Both the position numbers and the translations under genes were made by a program. Shown here in pieces: positions 24,379 through 34,624 of a stretch of DNA of 64,000 nucleotides. The notes beneath the pieces are model-generated. The model had not been told where the DNA came from, made no database searches, and worked only from the letters and a program-made list of their open reading frames with translations. Source of the DNA: Peribacillus saganii. GTDB taxonomy: Bacteria > Bacillota > Bacilli > Bacillales > DSM-1321. The stretch's first letter is position 1. Every line of letters begins with the position of its first letter. The DNA is taken from positions 124,001 to 188,000 of the forward strand of contig NZ_QVTE01000001.1 in assembly GCF_003429095.1 (NCBI RefSeq), read 5' to 3'.

Positions 24379-25209
24379 TTATTTTAAGGCACCGAATTGC
24401 TTCTCCACCTTCTCAATTTCTTCTGCAAACTTCTTTTGCGTTGCCTGAAATAGCATCTCGAATATTGCTTCTGTTTCTGCTGATTCCATCACATTGATTC
24501 CCTCGCCTGTGATGCCACCCTTGACACAAACCTTTTCCTGCAGGGTTGGAAGCGTATAAACACCTTTCTTCAGCAAATCACCCAGCCCTATAAGCATTGA
24601 TTCTGTTAGCAGTGTTGCAGTTTTCTTGTCAATTGGTGTCACTTTGCAAGCTGCACTAATAAACGACTGTGCAAGAAAACTGAAAAACGCGGGGCCGCAG
24701 CTTACGATGTCTGACGCTACCCGGGTAATATTGTTTTCTATCGAGACAGGCGTTGATATCTTGGCAGCGATCTTCTGCAGCTCTTCGTGCCAGCCTTGCA
24801 CGCAGTTGTTCCCAAAAGTGAGCAGTGTTACCCCTGACAGTACCCGATTTGTAATGCTTGGAATAAACCGGGCACAGGAACAAGGCATTACCGACTCTAG
24901 CTGCTCTACAGAAATCGGACTGGTAATGGAAACAATACATTTGCTTGTATTGACGAAAGGCTTTATATCTATAAGCACATTAAAAATGTCCCCAGGTTTA
25001 ACGCAAATAAAGAGTAAATCCGATTGTTTTGCCGTTTCGGCGGCAGTGTCCGCTACGGTAATTCCGGGATATATCTCTTGAAGCCTGTTTGCCTTTGAGA
25101 GGGTCCGGTTAGTAACCGTCAGGCAATCAGGTGAAACTGCTTCAGAAGAAAGAAGCGCTTCTATTAGAATCGTCCCCATATTTCCTGTTCCAATCACACC
25201 GATTTTCAA
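24379..25209 (-). CDS. comER: ComER, pyrroline-5-carboxylate reductase-like
   Basis: ProC-like dehydrogenase of 276 residues, divergent from the comE operon as in B. subtilis; there it is not required for competence, and a link to sporulation has been reported in other bacilli. The N-terminal GVIGTGNMG nucleotide loop is present. I chose TTG 25209 because GGAAGGGGTGG lies just in front of it; the longer frame to 25227 would run through that site. Confidence 0.85.
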   Translation of the reverse strand: MKIGVIGTGNMGTILIEALLSSEAVSPDCLTVTNRTLSKANRLQEIYPGITVADTAAETAKQSDLLFICVKPGDIFNVLIDIKPFVNTSKCIVSITSPISVEQLESVMPCSCARFIPSITNRVLSGVTLLTFGNNCVQGWHEELQKIAAKISTPVSIENNITRVASDIVSCGPAFFSFLAQSFISAACKVTPIDKKTATLLTESMLIGLGDLLKKGVYTLPTLQEKVCVKGGITGEGINVMESAETEAIFEMLFQATQKKFAEEIEKVEKQFGALK

Positions 25210-25342
25210 CTTTTCCACCCCTTCCAAGGCTTAATCGATTCAAAAAAACATAATTTCTGCAAGTAATACATCTTACCTAGTTAAAAACCTATGATTCTCA
25301 TCCCTTATTTATGACTTTCAATTCTAAGGAGTGTGTACCTTT

Positions 25343-25984
25343 ATGAATATTGTTTTGAAATATAAAAAGGCCCTTATAGGGGGCGCTGCCCTAGTGTTCT
25401 TGTTTGTAGGCTATTTTTTATATCAAGGGAAGGAGAATGAGCCTGAAACAGGAATGGATGATATGGTTTTCCCCATGGCTGCCCCGCAAGCTGAAAAGGA
25501 AAAAACCGTTGAATACAAAAAAGAGGAACCGCCTGCAGTTATAAAAGTAGATGTGAAAGGAGCTGTTCATAAACCGGGTGTTTATGCGGCCGACCCAGGG
25601 GACAGGGTTATCGATCTGATTATGGAAGCAGGGAGTTTCTCAGACAAGGCGGATAAAGACAAGGTAAACCTCGCTCAGGCAGTTGCCGACCAGATGGTTA
25701 TATACGTTCCTGAAGCAGGCGATGATTTACCACAGCTCACTGCTGCTGCGGGTTCAACTGCTGAGATCACTGGCGATTCCGGTACCGGAAAGTCGAAGGT
25801 GAATTTGAATACCGCAGAACAGGCTGACCTAGAAACCTTGCCTGGCATCGGACCTGCAAAGGCAGCTGAAATTATAGCGTATCGGAACCAAACCGGGTTT
25901 AAAACAATAGAAGACCTCCGGAATATCTCGGGTATAGGGGATAAAACCTTTGAAAAACTGAAAGATTTCATAATGGTTCAATAG
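25343..25984 (+). CDS. comEA: Competence DNA receptor ComEA
   Basis: Membrane-anchored receptor that binds double-stranded DNA outside the cell during transformation. The 213 residues comprise one N-terminal helix (about 9-27), an acidic/Lys linker, a SLBB-type domain (VDVKGAVHKPGVY...) and a C-terminal double helix-hairpin-helix (VNLNTAEQADLETLPGIGPA and NISGIG). AAGGAG lies 11 nt before the ATG. First gene of comEA-comEB-comEC. Confidence 0.93.
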   Translation: MNIVLKYKKALIGGAALVFLFVGYFLYQGKENEPETGMDDMVFPMAAPQAEKEKTVEYKKEEPPAVIKVDVKGAVHKPGVYAADPGDRVIDLIMEAGSFSDKADKDKVNLAQAVADQMVIYVPEAGDDLPQLTAAAGSTAEITGDSGTGKSKVNLNTAEQADLETLPGIGPAKAAEIIAYRNQTGFKTIEDLRNISGIGDKTFEKLKDFIMVQ

Positions 25985-26068
25985 CTTTCCATAAGTTACT
26001 CTACACAAAAGAAGCAATTGCTTGTAAAATACAGTCATACCAAGTCGAATAATGGACAGGAGCCACAT

Positions 26069-26644
26069 ATGGAAAGAATAAGCTGGAATCAATATTTTAT
26101 GGCACAAAGCCATATCCTTGCACTGCGAAGCACATGTACAAGGCTGGCAGTTGGTGCCACGATTGTAAGGGATAAACGGATTATTGCGGGGGGCTATAAT
26201 GGTTCGATTGCTGGTGATGAGCATTGTATCGATACTGGTTGTTATGTAATCGATAATCATTGCATCCGTACTATACACGCAGAAATGAATGCTATGTTAC
26301 AGTGCGCGAAATTTGGGGTTCCGACTGAAGGGGCAGAAATCTATGTTACCCATTTTCCATGCCTTCAATGCTGTAAATCTCTGATTCAGGCAGGGATTAA
26401 GAAGGTATTTTATGCTAGTGACTATAAAAACCACCCCTATGCTATTGATTTATTTAAAAAAGCAGGTGTTGAAACAGAGAAAGTTGTTTCTGAACCAATT
26501 ATGGTTGAAGTAAATGGAATCGAAAAGCTTCAGTTTGTCAGAAACCTGATTGATCAATTGAAGAGTAATGATGGAGATAAAGAAAAAATTCAGGATCTTC
26601 AGGAAAAGGCTGAAAAGCTTTTTAGCTTGAGTCTTAAAGAATGA
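26069..26644 (+). CDS. comEB: ComEB, dCMP deaminase family
   Basis: Zinc-dependent deaminase of 191 residues with IHAEMN (His and catalytic Glu) and PCLQCC (two zinc Cys), plus the extra Cys/His-rich insert of dCMP deaminases. Its DNA-uptake role in B. subtilis is small. ATG 26069 follows CAGGAG; the frame is open further upstream but without a ribosome site. Overlaps comEC by 4 nt (ATGA). Confidence 0.92.
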   Translation: MERISWNQYFMAQSHILALRSTCTRLAVGATIVRDKRIIAGGYNGSIAGDEHCIDTGCYVIDNHCIRTIHAEMNAMLQCAKFGVPTEGAEIYVTHFPCLQCCKSLIQAGIKKVFYASDYKNHPYAIDLFKKAGVETEKVVSEPIMVEVNGIEKLQFVRNLIDQLKSNDGDKEKIQDLQEKAEKLFSLSLKE

Positions 26645-28947
26645 AGATTCAGCTCTTGCTCGTAGCCGTTTCGGCAATCCTTGGCGTGACGGCTTTTTCT
26701 TTACTAAACTGGAAAATACTCTGCTGCATTACCCTCTATATTTTGTATATGCGCTACCGGTGTAAACCTTGTCATCTCCTTATTCAATTGTTTACAATTC
26801 TGCTTTTTTTCCTCGCGGCCGCTTTATCGCATTCTATTCATAAAACCTCACTTTCCGGTAATGAAAATCAATTTCTCGTCAGTTTCACTGAGATACCAGA
26901 TTTCAATGGCAATATGCTAAGTTCCAAAGTAGATATTTTAAGCGGTGAAAAATTCCAGCTGCGTTATAAAATTTCTTCTGAGCCTGAATTGTTTAAATTA
27001 AAGTCGAATATAAAACCCGGAATATCCTGCCATATATCTGGTACGCTTTCCATCCCTGAACGTAACCGAAATGAAAATGAATTTGATTATCGTGCTTTTT
27101 TAGCTTCACAACACATCTATTGGATTTTAACACCTGACAACATTGATACATCCAGCTGTATGGAGAGGGGGGATAGTTTATCAACTTCACTCAAACGTTA
27201 TCGTATGGAGGGAATAGAATACATAGATAGCCATTTTCCCGAGTATTCAAAAGGATTCATTTCTGCTCTCATTTTTGGGGAACGCAACGGCATAAGTGAG
27301 GAAGACTTACTTGCCTATCAGAGGCTGGGCCTTGTCCATTTGCTTGCAATATCAGGATTGCATATCGCTGCCCTAACCGGATTTGTTTACTATCTGGGAA
27401 TCAGATGCGGTGTTACGAAAGAGAATATGAAAATTGCTTTGATAATTATCTTGCCTGTTTATGGGATTCTGGCCGGCGGGAGCCCGTCTGTTTTGAGGTC
27501 AGTATATATGGCTATGGGGTATTTTGGATTGTCTTTATTTAGAGTTAAGCTGTCAGCATTAAACTCTATTTGTGCGGTTTTTCTTCTCCTGCTTCTTTTA
27601 AATCCTCAGAACCTATTTGATATTGGCTTTCAGCTGTCTTTTTCCATTGTCTTCTGCCTGGCCATGTCGAAGGAACTGCTTCTGCGCAGTAGAAATAGGC
27701 TACGGGAAATGATATTGATAAGTCTTGTGTGCCAACTAGGTGCGACTCCGATATTACTTTTCCATTTTTATGAATTATCAATTCTCGGCATTCTTCTGAA
27801 CATAATATTTGTTCCTCTATATTCCTACCTCCTGCTTCCACTTTCGATAATCTCCTTTTTCATCTCTTTTCAATTTCCTAAGCTCGCTGATATTTTACTA
27901 TCGATCCTGGACAAAATATTTCTGATTTGCAATGCATTTGCACAGACAGCGGAAAATATTCCTTTTGCTTATTTGACGTTTGGAAAACCATCCTTTGTTT
28001 TATTATTATTCCTGTCTTTGGCGCTGTTTTACTCCTTTATAATATGGGATGGTTTCTCGTTTCGGAAGAGTATAAAACCGTTGCTTGCTGCAGGGATACT
28101 ATTAGTTATTCAATATCACATGAATTCCTTCTCACCATATGGAGAAATCACTTTTATCGATGTAGGACAGGGGGATTCGATCCTTATCAGCCTGCCTTAT
28201 GGAAGAGGCGATTACCTCATAGATACAGGAGGGCAAATTTCGTTTCAGCAGGAAGACTGGAAGAAGCGGCGGAAGATTTTTGATACTGGAAATGATATTG
28301 TTGTGCCGTTATTAAAAAGTAAAGGAATCCGTCAATTGGATAAGCTGATCATAACCCATCCTGATGCAGACCATGCAGCAGGTGCAGCAGGCATCATTAA
28401 AGGGCTTAAGGTTAAACAGATTCTGATAGGAGAAGGAAGTGAAAAAGATTTTATGGAAAAAGGGTTCCTGGATGAGGCCGTGAAAAAAAGTATTCCTGTC
28501 TTTTCTGTTAAAAGGGGAGATAGCTGGAAAGCGGACAAATTGGCATTTTATGTTCTTAACCCTGATAGACAGTTAAGTAATACAAATGATTCTTCCATTG
28601 TAATACTGACAAAAGCAGGTTCGCTTAAATGGCTTTTTATGGGGGATGCCGGGGAGGAAGCGGAAAAAGAACTTATTGAGGTTTTTCCGGGCTTGAAAGC
28701 GGATGTTATCAAAGCAGGGCATCATGGCAGTAAAACATCATCCTCGGAAGAGTTTATTAAGACAGTTAACCCGAAAGCAGCGATTATCTCTTCTGGAAAG
28801 GATAACCGATATGGCCACCCGCACAAGGAGGTATTAGATAGACTTCATTTAGAAGGTACCGTGATCATGAGGACCGATAAGAAAGGGGCAATAAAGTACA
28901 GGTTTACGGAAAAAGGAATGGGAACCTTTTCAACCGTTCTGCCATAG
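26641..28947 (+). CDS. comEC: Competence DNA channel ComEC
   Basis: Multi-spanning membrane protein of 768 residues that passes single-stranded DNA into the cell. It has N-terminal helices and an OB-like outer domain (about 60-175), the Competence domain of many helices (about 195-500) with LLAISGLHIAALTG, and a cytoplasm-linked metallo-beta-lactamase-like domain (about 515-760) with DVGQGDSILI, THPDADHAAG and GHHGSKTSS, all metal-binding residues present, consistent with a nuclease role. Confidence 0.94.
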   Translation: MKIQLLLVAVSAILGVTAFSLLNWKILCCITLYILYMRYRCKPCHLLIQLFTILLFFLAAALSHSIHKTSLSGNENQFLVSFTEIPDFNGNMLSSKVDILSGEKFQLRYKISSEPELFKLKSNIKPGISCHISGTLSIPERNRNENEFDYRAFLASQHIYWILTPDNIDTSSCMERGDSLSTSLKRYRMEGIEYIDSHFPEYSKGFISALIFGERNGISEEDLLAYQRLGLVHLLAISGLHIAALTGFVYYLGIRCGVTKENMKIALIIILPVYGILAGGSPSVLRSVYMAMGYFGLSLFRVKLSALNSICAVFLLLLLLNPQNLFDIGFQLSFSIVFCLAMSKELLLRSRNRLREMILISLVCQLGATPILLFHFYELSILGILLNIIFVPLYSYLLLPLSIISFFISFQFPKLADILLSILDKIFLICNAFAQTAENIPFAYLTFGKPSFVLLLFLSLALFYSFIIWDGFSFRKSIKPLLAAGILLVIQYHMNSFSPYGEITFIDVGQGDSILISLPYGRGDYLIDTGGQISFQQEDWKKRRKIFDTGNDIVVPLLKSKGIRQLDKLIITHPDADHAAGAAGIIKGLKVKQILIGEGSEKDFMEKGFLDEAVKKSIPVFSVKRGDSWKADKLAFYVLNPDRQLSNTNDSSIVILTKAGSLKWLFMGDAGEEAEKELIEVFPGLKADVIKAGHHGSKTSSSEEFIKTVNPKAAIISSGKDNRYGHPHKEVLDRLHLEGTVIMRTDKKGAIKYRFTEKGMGTFSTVLP

Positions 28948-29082
28948 TATGTTAGCATAACAGGGGATGAGGAAGGTCTTTTGTAAATTATACCATTGAT
29001 GCTGCATGCTGCAGAATTGACGAGTAATCGCTTTCTTTCTTTATCTCTCAACTTACGGTACATGATAGGATATTAAATTAGG

Positions 29083-29115
29083 GCAAAAAAAACCGCCCCA
29101 GAGGGCAGTCTTTTT
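29083..29115. terminator. Terminator between comEC and yqzM
   Basis: ACCGCCC (29092-29098) pairs with GGGCAGT (29103-29109), one wobble, flanked by A-run and T-run; it can serve both strands. Confidence 0.65.
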
Positions 29116-29183
29116 GGTTGGCAGCCAGTGTGCCGATCTAGTCTTGCGAATACTGCGCTTGTAAGCCTATGTATGGCTCTTGA

Positions 29184-29318
29184 TCAGGACCCAACGAATT
29201 GGATGACGGTAGCAATGATAAACATCGTTGCAAAGAAGCCAAAAGAAACAATAAATCCTACTGCTGAGTCAATAGCGTCATTACCTTTGTATTGTACGGA
29301 TTTTTCAAAATCGTTCAC
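29184..29318 (-). CDS. yqzM: YqzM family small membrane protein
   Basis: Forty-four residues starting MNDFEKSVQYKGNDAIDSAV, with one membrane helix (about 20-42) ending in FVGS. It fits the YqzM family that lies between comEC and holA in Bacillus; function unknown. GTG start with a GGAGGGG site on the minus strand. Confidence 0.85.
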   Translation of the reverse strand: MNDFEKSVQYKGNDAIDSAVGFIVSFGFFATMFIIATVIQFVGS

Positions 29319-29797
29319 TTCTACCCCTCCTATTTCTTTAATAGTATAAGCGATTACATTAAAAAAATCTATAGTTCGCGTCCATCCAAGAGAATGGAAA
29401 GGTAAAGTTTTTTGAACATTTACAGCTGTTCAGCAGCCTAAAGCGTTATGTCCAAAGAAAAGGATGAGGAACTCTTCGACAGCCAAAATGCACGAAACAA
29501 AAGGCGTTGACATAAAACATGGTCACTTAGGACTTTACGCTTCCTATTTTCGTTTTCCTATACTGACAAGAGTTGTCACAAATACTTTGGATTTGCCAGA
29601 GCAAAATATATGTACAAAGAGGCGGTACCCACAACCGCACTCCCCGCTGCGAAGTAAGTAACCCGGGCCTTGCTTTGACAGCGTTCATATAGATCGGGAA
29701 TTGGCAAAATACTTGCCAGTTCCCTTTTATAACTTGTCAAATAGTCCAGGCAACTATACCATTAAAGAATGAAATACATAAGATTGAGGCGAATAGA
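29319..29797. other. Intergenic region before holA, with an orphan hairpin
   Basis: About 480 bases without a credible gene. At 29696-29728 GGGAATTGGCAA pairs with TTGCCAGTTCCC and is followed by TTTT, a good plus-strand terminator although no gene precedes it. A small RNA is possible; no -35/-10 pair was convincing. Confidence 0.45.
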
Positions 29798-30820
29798 GTG
29801 GTATTGGATGTCTGGAAAAGTATACGCAAAAAGCAATTTGCACCGGTATACTTATTATACGGAACGGAAGCTTTTTTAATAAATGAAACAAAGCAGCTCC
29901 TGCTCGAGCATGTGCTTAATGAGGAGGAACTTGATTTTAACCTTTCTGCCATTGACCTGGAAGAAACGCCTATAGATATCGCTTTAGAAGAAGTAGAAAC
30001 CCTCCCCTTTATGGGAGAAAAACGATTGGTTTTTTTGCAAAATGCTTCTTTTCTTACCGCGGAAAAACCTAAACAAAAGATTGACCACAATGTTAAAAAA
30101 CTCGAGGATTATTTGGCGAATCCCGCACCGTATTCAATAATTGTCATAACTGCTCCATATGAAAAACTGGATGAGCGAAAAAAAATCACAAAGGAATTAA
30201 AACGGAAAGCTGTTGTAGTGGAAGCCAAAAAACTGACGGATCAGGAACTAAAGGTATGGGTCAGAGAACGTGCTGCTTCCTCGCTGGTGCAAATCGATGA
30301 GGATGCTATTGATTTGATGATTGGCATGGCTGGGACTAACTTAATGCTTCTAACAAATGAGATCGATAAAATTGCGCTGTATGCAGAAGACAGTAAGAGG
30401 ATAACGGCAGAAATCATCGAAAAGCTGGTGGCCAAATCGTTTGAACAAAATGTATTTACACTGGTTGACAAGGTACTGCAAAGAAATGTTGCAGAGGCGA
30501 TCAGGATCTATCATGAGCTGCTAAGGCAAAATGAGGAGCCAATAAAAATTCTAGGACTGATGGCAAGCCAGGTTCGGACATTATATCAGGTAAAGGAATT
30601 TACGAGACTGGGCTATGGACAGCAAAAAATTGCGGCGGCCTTAAAAATTCACCCATACCGTGTAAAACTGGCTAATGAAAAAGCGGGCAAATTTAATGAA
30701 CAGGAATTACTGGAATTAATCCATCAGTTTGCTGAAGCTGATTATCGCATGAAAACCGGGCAGGCTGACAAAGTGCTAACCCTGGAACTGCTGCTGTTAA
30801 AGTTTAATCGTGCTCAATAA
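29798..30820 (+). CDS. holA: DNA polymerase III delta subunit
   Basis: Clamp-loader delta subunit (YqeN), which opens the beta clamp. The 340 residues start MVLDVWKSIRKKQFAPVYLL with the characteristic LYGTEAFLI segment, a degenerate AAA+ region and the C-terminal collar domain. GTG start with a weak GAGG upstream. Closed by a strong terminator; single-gene unit. Confidence 0.93.
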   Translation: MVLDVWKSIRKKQFAPVYLLYGTEAFLINETKQLLLEHVLNEEELDFNLSAIDLEETPIDIALEEVETLPFMGEKRLVFLQNASFLTAEKPKQKIDHNVKKLEDYLANPAPYSIIVITAPYEKLDERKKITKELKRKAVVVEAKKLTDQELKVWVRERAASSLVQIDEDAIDLMIGMAGTNLMLLTNEIDKIALYAEDSKRITAEIIEKLVAKSFEQNVFTLVDKVLQRNVAEAIRIYHELLRQNEEPIKILGLMASQVRTLYQVKEFTRLGYGQQKIAAALKIHPYRVKLANEKAGKFNEQELLELIHQFAEADYRMKTGQADKVLTLELLLLKFNRAQ

Positions 30821-30825
30821 TTGAA

Positions 30826-30855
30826 AACCCCCTGCCAAATCCCGGCAGGGGGTTA
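30826..30855 (+). terminator. Terminator of holA
   Basis: AACCCCCTGCC pairs with GGCAGGGGGTT over a seven-base loop; the T-run is short. Confidence 0.7.
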
Positions 30856-31027
30856 CTTATTGTATTCTAATAAGAAGTTTCGTGTTTTAAGAAATCATCG
30901 CTTGATTGCCTGTATAATCGCTTAAAACATGATTGACCTGTGTTCCGCTAAATTGAAGGTTTTCTGCACATCCACCATGCCGTCCGCAAGATTCCGAGAA
31001 CTGTCAAGTTAGAAACGCCTTTAAAAA

Positions 31028-31054
31028 CGAAAAAACGACCCTAAAAGGATCGTT
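31028..31054 (-). terminator. Terminator of rpsT
   Basis: On the minus strand AACGATCC pairs with GGGTCGTT and is followed by TTTTTCG. Confidence 0.8.
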
Positions 31055-31060
31055 GAGTCA

Positions 31061-31327
31061 TTAAGCGTTTAAAGAGTTAAGCTGTTTCGTTAAACGTGAT
31101 TTTTTACGGGCTGCCGCATTTTTGTGGATTAATCCTTTAGATGCAGCTTTGTCTAACTTTTTAGCAGCTGTTAAAAGAGCTTCTTTTGCAGCAGTTGCGT
31201 CGTTGCTAGCTAGTGTAGCTTCAACGTTTTTCACAGCAGTACGCATTGAAGACTTAACAGTTGCGTTGTGAGCGCGGTGCTCGTCGCTTGTTTTAACGCG
31301 TTTAATAGCAGATTTAATGTTTGGCAT
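31061..31327 (-). CDS. rpsT: Small ribosomal subunit protein S20
   Basis: Basic helical protein of 88 residues starting [20 protein letters not shown], ending [10 protein letters not shown]. The ATG follows GGAGGTGA with ideal spacing; a GTG nine bases earlier is part of that site. Its position opposite holA and before gpr matches B. subtilis. Confidence 0.97.
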   Translation of the reverse strand: MPNIKSAIKRVKTSDEHRAHNATVKSSMRTAVKNVEATLASNDATAAKEALLTAAKKLDKAASKGLIHKNAAARKKSRLTKQLNSLNA

Positions 31328-31721
31328 GCCGTTCACCTCCTACCAAGAAATCGAGATTATATAACTCGATTTTCAATTCCAAATGGCAACATAGGATATT
31401 TTATCAGACTGTATCAAAGAAAGCAATACTTGAAATGAGAATCAGTAAACTATCAATTTTTATATGCCATTACATGATATTGTATCAAATTCATGAATAA
31501 GAAAAAAGAAAAATCACCAGAATGATAATTAAGGATTTCTTGCCTAGTTAATTGGCGAGTCCGATAGAGGCAAGGCTGGCGGTAGTGAGTGCAGCCCGAG
31601 GAGGAACAAAACAGGTGTGTTCTCATGTTTTGTTGCATCTAGTCTGTTTTCTGCAATGTGGAATTACAACAGACATTTTTATTTTTCTATCGCAAAAATA
31701 TAGAATCAACTGGAGGATACT
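31328..31721. other. Intergenic region between divergent rpsT and gpr
   Basis: Carries the leader of rpsT, including an inverted repeat ATCGAG/CTCGAT near 31351-31371 with TATAAT on the minus strand between its arms, and the gpr promoter. A sigma-G promoter is expected for gpr but I could not define one. Confidence 0.4.
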
Positions 31722-32840
31722 ATGAACAAAAAACTGGATTTAAGCAGCTATTCAATCCGAACAGATCTTGCCATTGAAGCAAGCGAAATGGCATTGGCGG
31801 AAAAAAGTGTCTCTTCAGGAAAAAACATTTCCCAAATCGAGGGAGTAATTATAAAGGAAAAAGAAGTAGATGATGTTAAGGTCTCACTGGTAGAGGTGAC
31901 CGGGAAAGGTTCCGAGGCTATCGGAAAAAAACCGGGCAGTTACCTAACCATTGAGGTCCAGGGAATCAGACAGCAAGATACAGAAACACAAAGGAAAACA
32001 GAAAAAATATTTGCAAATGAATTGTCCTATTATTTTCAGAAGCTAAAAATATCAAAATCAGCAAGCTGCCTTGTAGTTGGGCTGGGCAACTGGAATGTAA
32101 CTCCAGATGCATTAGGGCCGGGTGTGGTAGAAAATCTGGTTGTCACCCGTCATTTATTCGAACTTCAGCCTGAGAGCGTCGATGAAGGATATCGTCCTGT
32201 TAGTGCCATCGCTCCAGGTGTAATGGGCATAACCGGAATTGAGACTAGCGATACCATTATGGGGATAATTAATCAAACAAAACCGGATTTTGTTATCGCA
32301 ATTGATGCTCTTGCAGCTAGATCGATAGAACGAGTCAACTCTACGATACAGATTTCAGATACCGGTATCCATCCAGGTTCCGGAGTAGGCAATAAAAGAA
32401 AAGAACTGAGTGAAGCGACACTAGGTATTCCTGTAATTGCAATTGGAGTTCCTACAGTTGTAGACGCTGTGTCTATTACGAGCGATACAATCGACTTTAT
32501 CCTGAAGCATTTCGGAAAAGAAATGAGAGAAGGAAACAGGCCGTCCCGCGCGCTTGCTCCGGCCGGTTTTAATTTTGGCAAAAAGAAAAAGCTGACAGAA
32601 GAGGATTTGCCGGAGCAGGAGCACCGCCAGACCTTTCTCGGGATTGTCGGCACGCTGCCTGAAGATGATAAACGGCAGCTGATCCATGAGGTACTTTCTC
32701 CGCTAGGCCACAACCTAATGGTGACTCCAAAGGAAGTCGATGTATTTATCGAAGATATGGCCAACTTGATTGCCAATGGATTGAATGCTGCGTTACACGA
32801 AGCAATTAATCAGGATAATACCGGCTACTATACCAGATAG
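31722..32840 (+). CDS. gpr: Germination protease GPR
   Basis: Aspartate-type endopeptidase that degrades small acid-soluble spore proteins early in germination. The 372 residues begin with a short propeptide and [12 protein letters not shown], the region where the zymogen is cut. Family features include [16 protein letters not shown] and [19 protein letters not shown] precedes the ATG. The product acts inside the spore; forespore expression is expected from the family. Confidence 0.95.
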   Translation: MNKKLDLSSYSIRTDLAIEASEMALAEKSVSSGKNISQIEGVIIKEKEVDDVKVSLVEVTGKGSEAIGKKPGSYLTIEVQGIRQQDTETQRKTEKIFANELSYYFQKLKISKSASCLVVGLGNWNVTPDALGPGVVENLVVTRHLFELQPESVDEGYRPVSAIAPGVMGITGIETSDTIMGIINQTKPDFVIAIDALAARSIERVNSTIQISDTGIHPGSGVGNKRKELSEATLGIPVIAIGVPTVVDAVSITSDTIDFILKHFGKEMREGNRPSRALAPAGFNFGKKKKLTEEDLPEQEHRQTFLGIVGTLPEDDKRQLIHEVLSPLGHNLMVTPKEVDVFIEDMANLIANGLNAALHEAINQDNTGYYTR

Positions 32841-32915
32841 ATTTGAACTTCACGTTCTACTTTTTCTAGCAAAGTCATAGGAATTAATAGACGAGCTTAG
32901 GAAAGGGTGGAAAAC

Positions 32916-34121
32916 TTGAAGAGAAACCGAAATGCTGGAATCGTTGCTGTGGTCCGTGGCTCTACTATCATAAAAGGAATGCTGTCAATATTTGTACTCC
33001 TTCTCTTTATCTTTTCTGTGAGTGGCATTATGACCTCTTTGAAGCCGGAATACAGGATTGCTTCCCAGTCAGTTAATACGGTGGCAAACCAGTTTTCAGG
33101 CAAGGTTTTATTTTCATTGCTGGCGAATGAAAATCACCATTTTTTCCAGGCGCTGCCGGAGGGGAAAAATACACCTGATATTTCTGGGCAAATGCTGAAG
33201 CTTTCAGCAAATATTTCGCTTGATGATCCGCGGAGTCTGCTTGGCAGGGAGCTTCCTGGGTTTTCCATTTTTGATAGTCAAATTCTTGTCGCTGGGGAAG
33301 GGACAAACTATACAAATATGCCGTACGAGTCTGCACCTCCTGTAGATGTGCTGAAAGCTGAGAGGGAGGCGGCCCTGCAAAATCTTGAACAAATTGAAGA
33401 GCCTCAAAAGCCCGAACAGCCGGCGCCTGCACCAGCCAATTCAACGAATGGAAGAAAGGTTGTCCATATTTACCATACGCACAATAGAGAGTCCTTTTTG
33501 CCTTATTTGAAGGGAGTAAATGATCCGAACCGTGCATCCCATTCAAAAGTTAATATTACCCGGCTTGGTGATAAGCTCGCAGCGGCTCTTCACGAAAGGG
33601 GTATCGGTGCTTCTGTTGACAAAACAGACATTCAGGGGAACTTAATCAAAAAGGGATTAAAGTACCCAAAATCCTATCAAGAATCGCGGGGACTTGTGCA
33701 GGCAGCAATGGCTTCCAATAAGGACCTCGAATACTTTATCGACATCCATCGTGATTCCCACCGCAAGGATAAAACAACCATGAAAATAAATGGGAAAACC
33801 TATGCGAAAATAGCCTTTGTCATTGGCGGCAAAAATGCGCAGTTTCAGAAGAATTTTGCCCTTGCAAAGAAGCTTCATACTGCTATTGAAAAGAAATATC
33901 CCGGACTTTCGAGAGGTATCATTAAACATAATAGTGCAACAAATAATAGCGTGTATAACCAGGATTTATCCGAAAAAGCAATGCTCGTAGAAGTTGGCGG
34001 CGTAGATAATACGTTTGAAGAAATGAATGTAACTTTGGATGCCTTTGCTGAAGTGTTCAGTGAATATTATTGGGATGCTGAGGCAGTGTCAGCCCCGGCA
34101 GCGGGAAAAGAGGCTAAGTAA
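32916..34121 (+). CDS. spoIIP: Stage II sporulation protein P
   Basis: Peptidoglycan amidase/endopeptidase of the D-M-P engulfment machine. From TTG 32916 (after AAAGGGTGG) the protein has 401 residues: a basic start, one membrane anchor (about 18-42), a stalk, and a catalytic domain with the metal ligands in HIYHTHNRESFLPY, DIHRDSHR and VEVGG. Follows gpr on the same strand by about 75 nt. The GTG at 32907 is inside the ribosome site. Confidence 0.94.
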   Translation: MKRNRNAGIVAVVRGSTIIKGMLSIFVLLLFIFSVSGIMTSLKPEYRIASQSVNTVANQFSGKVLFSLLANENHHFFQALPEGKNTPDISGQMLKLSANISLDDPRSLLGRELPGFSIFDSQILVAGEGTNYTNMPYESAPPVDVLKAEREAALQNLEQIEEPQKPEQPAPAPANSTNGRKVVHIYHTHNRESFLPYLKGVNDPNRASHSKVNITRLGDKLAAALHERGIGASVDKTDIQGNLIKKGLKYPKSYQESRGLVQAAMASNKDLEYFIDIHRDSHRKDKTTMKINGKTYAKIAFVIGGKNAQFQKNFALAKKLHTAIEKKYPGLSRGIIKHNSATNNSVYNQDLSEKAMLVEVGGVDNTFEEMNVTLDAFAEVFSEYYWDAEAVSAPAAGKEAK

Positions 34122-34140
34122 GGAAGGAGAGTACCCAATC

Positions 34141-34470
34141 ATGATTCGTTTCTATTTAAAGTGCTTTTTATTATTGGGTGTGCTGTTTTTCGTTGTAATT
34201 TTCGGAATGCAGCATGCAAATCAGGGGATGAAAAAAATGAAAGGGTATGATGATCCTTCTTTATACGGCGCCTTCACTGTGGAGGAATACGGCAAAGGTG
34301 GGGTGGAGGCCTCTATTCTCGGCCAGAAGGTGACTTCACACGATATTGAAGAAAAGAAGAAAACACTTGAAGAAATGAAAGCTTACAATTTTTTATCTCA
34401 TTTAGGAAAAAAACTATCAGGCACCATTTCCGGTGGAATTAAAAAAATGCTGGATATGATAGAGGCCTGA
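34141..34470 (+). CDS. yqxA: YqxA family protein (DUF3679)
   Basis: Protein of 109 residues with one N-terminal membrane helix (about 7-24) and a soluble tail. Located 20 nt after spoIIP, as in B. subtilis. Function unknown. GGAAGGAGA lies upstream; a terminator follows. Confidence 0.85.
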   Translation: MIRFYLKCFLLLGVLFFVVIFGMQHANQGMKKMKGYDDPSLYGAFTVEEYGKGGVEASILGQKVTSHDIEEKKKTLEEMKAYNFLSHLGKKLSGTISGGIKKMLDMIEA

Positions 34471-34495
34471 AAGATAAAAATATTTGTTATGCCAG

Positions 34496-34526
34496 CCTTT
34501 GCCTCTTATGGGAGCAAAGGTTTTTG
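34496..34526 (+). terminator. Terminator after yqxA
   Basis: CCTTTGC (34496-34502) pairs with GCAAAGG (34514-34520), then TTTTT. Confidence 0.78.
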
Positions 34527-34624
34527 TTTTGGCAGGGGTTGAAACCGGGATTTTAATTGAATCTTGCATTCTGTACTGATATAATCAAAAATAGTGTATT
34601 TGTGGACTAGTAGGAGTGAACGTT

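Noticed and set aside
29505..29540. TTGACA as promoter in the yqzM-holA gap
   Set aside because: No -10 hexamer at 16-18 nt spacing.
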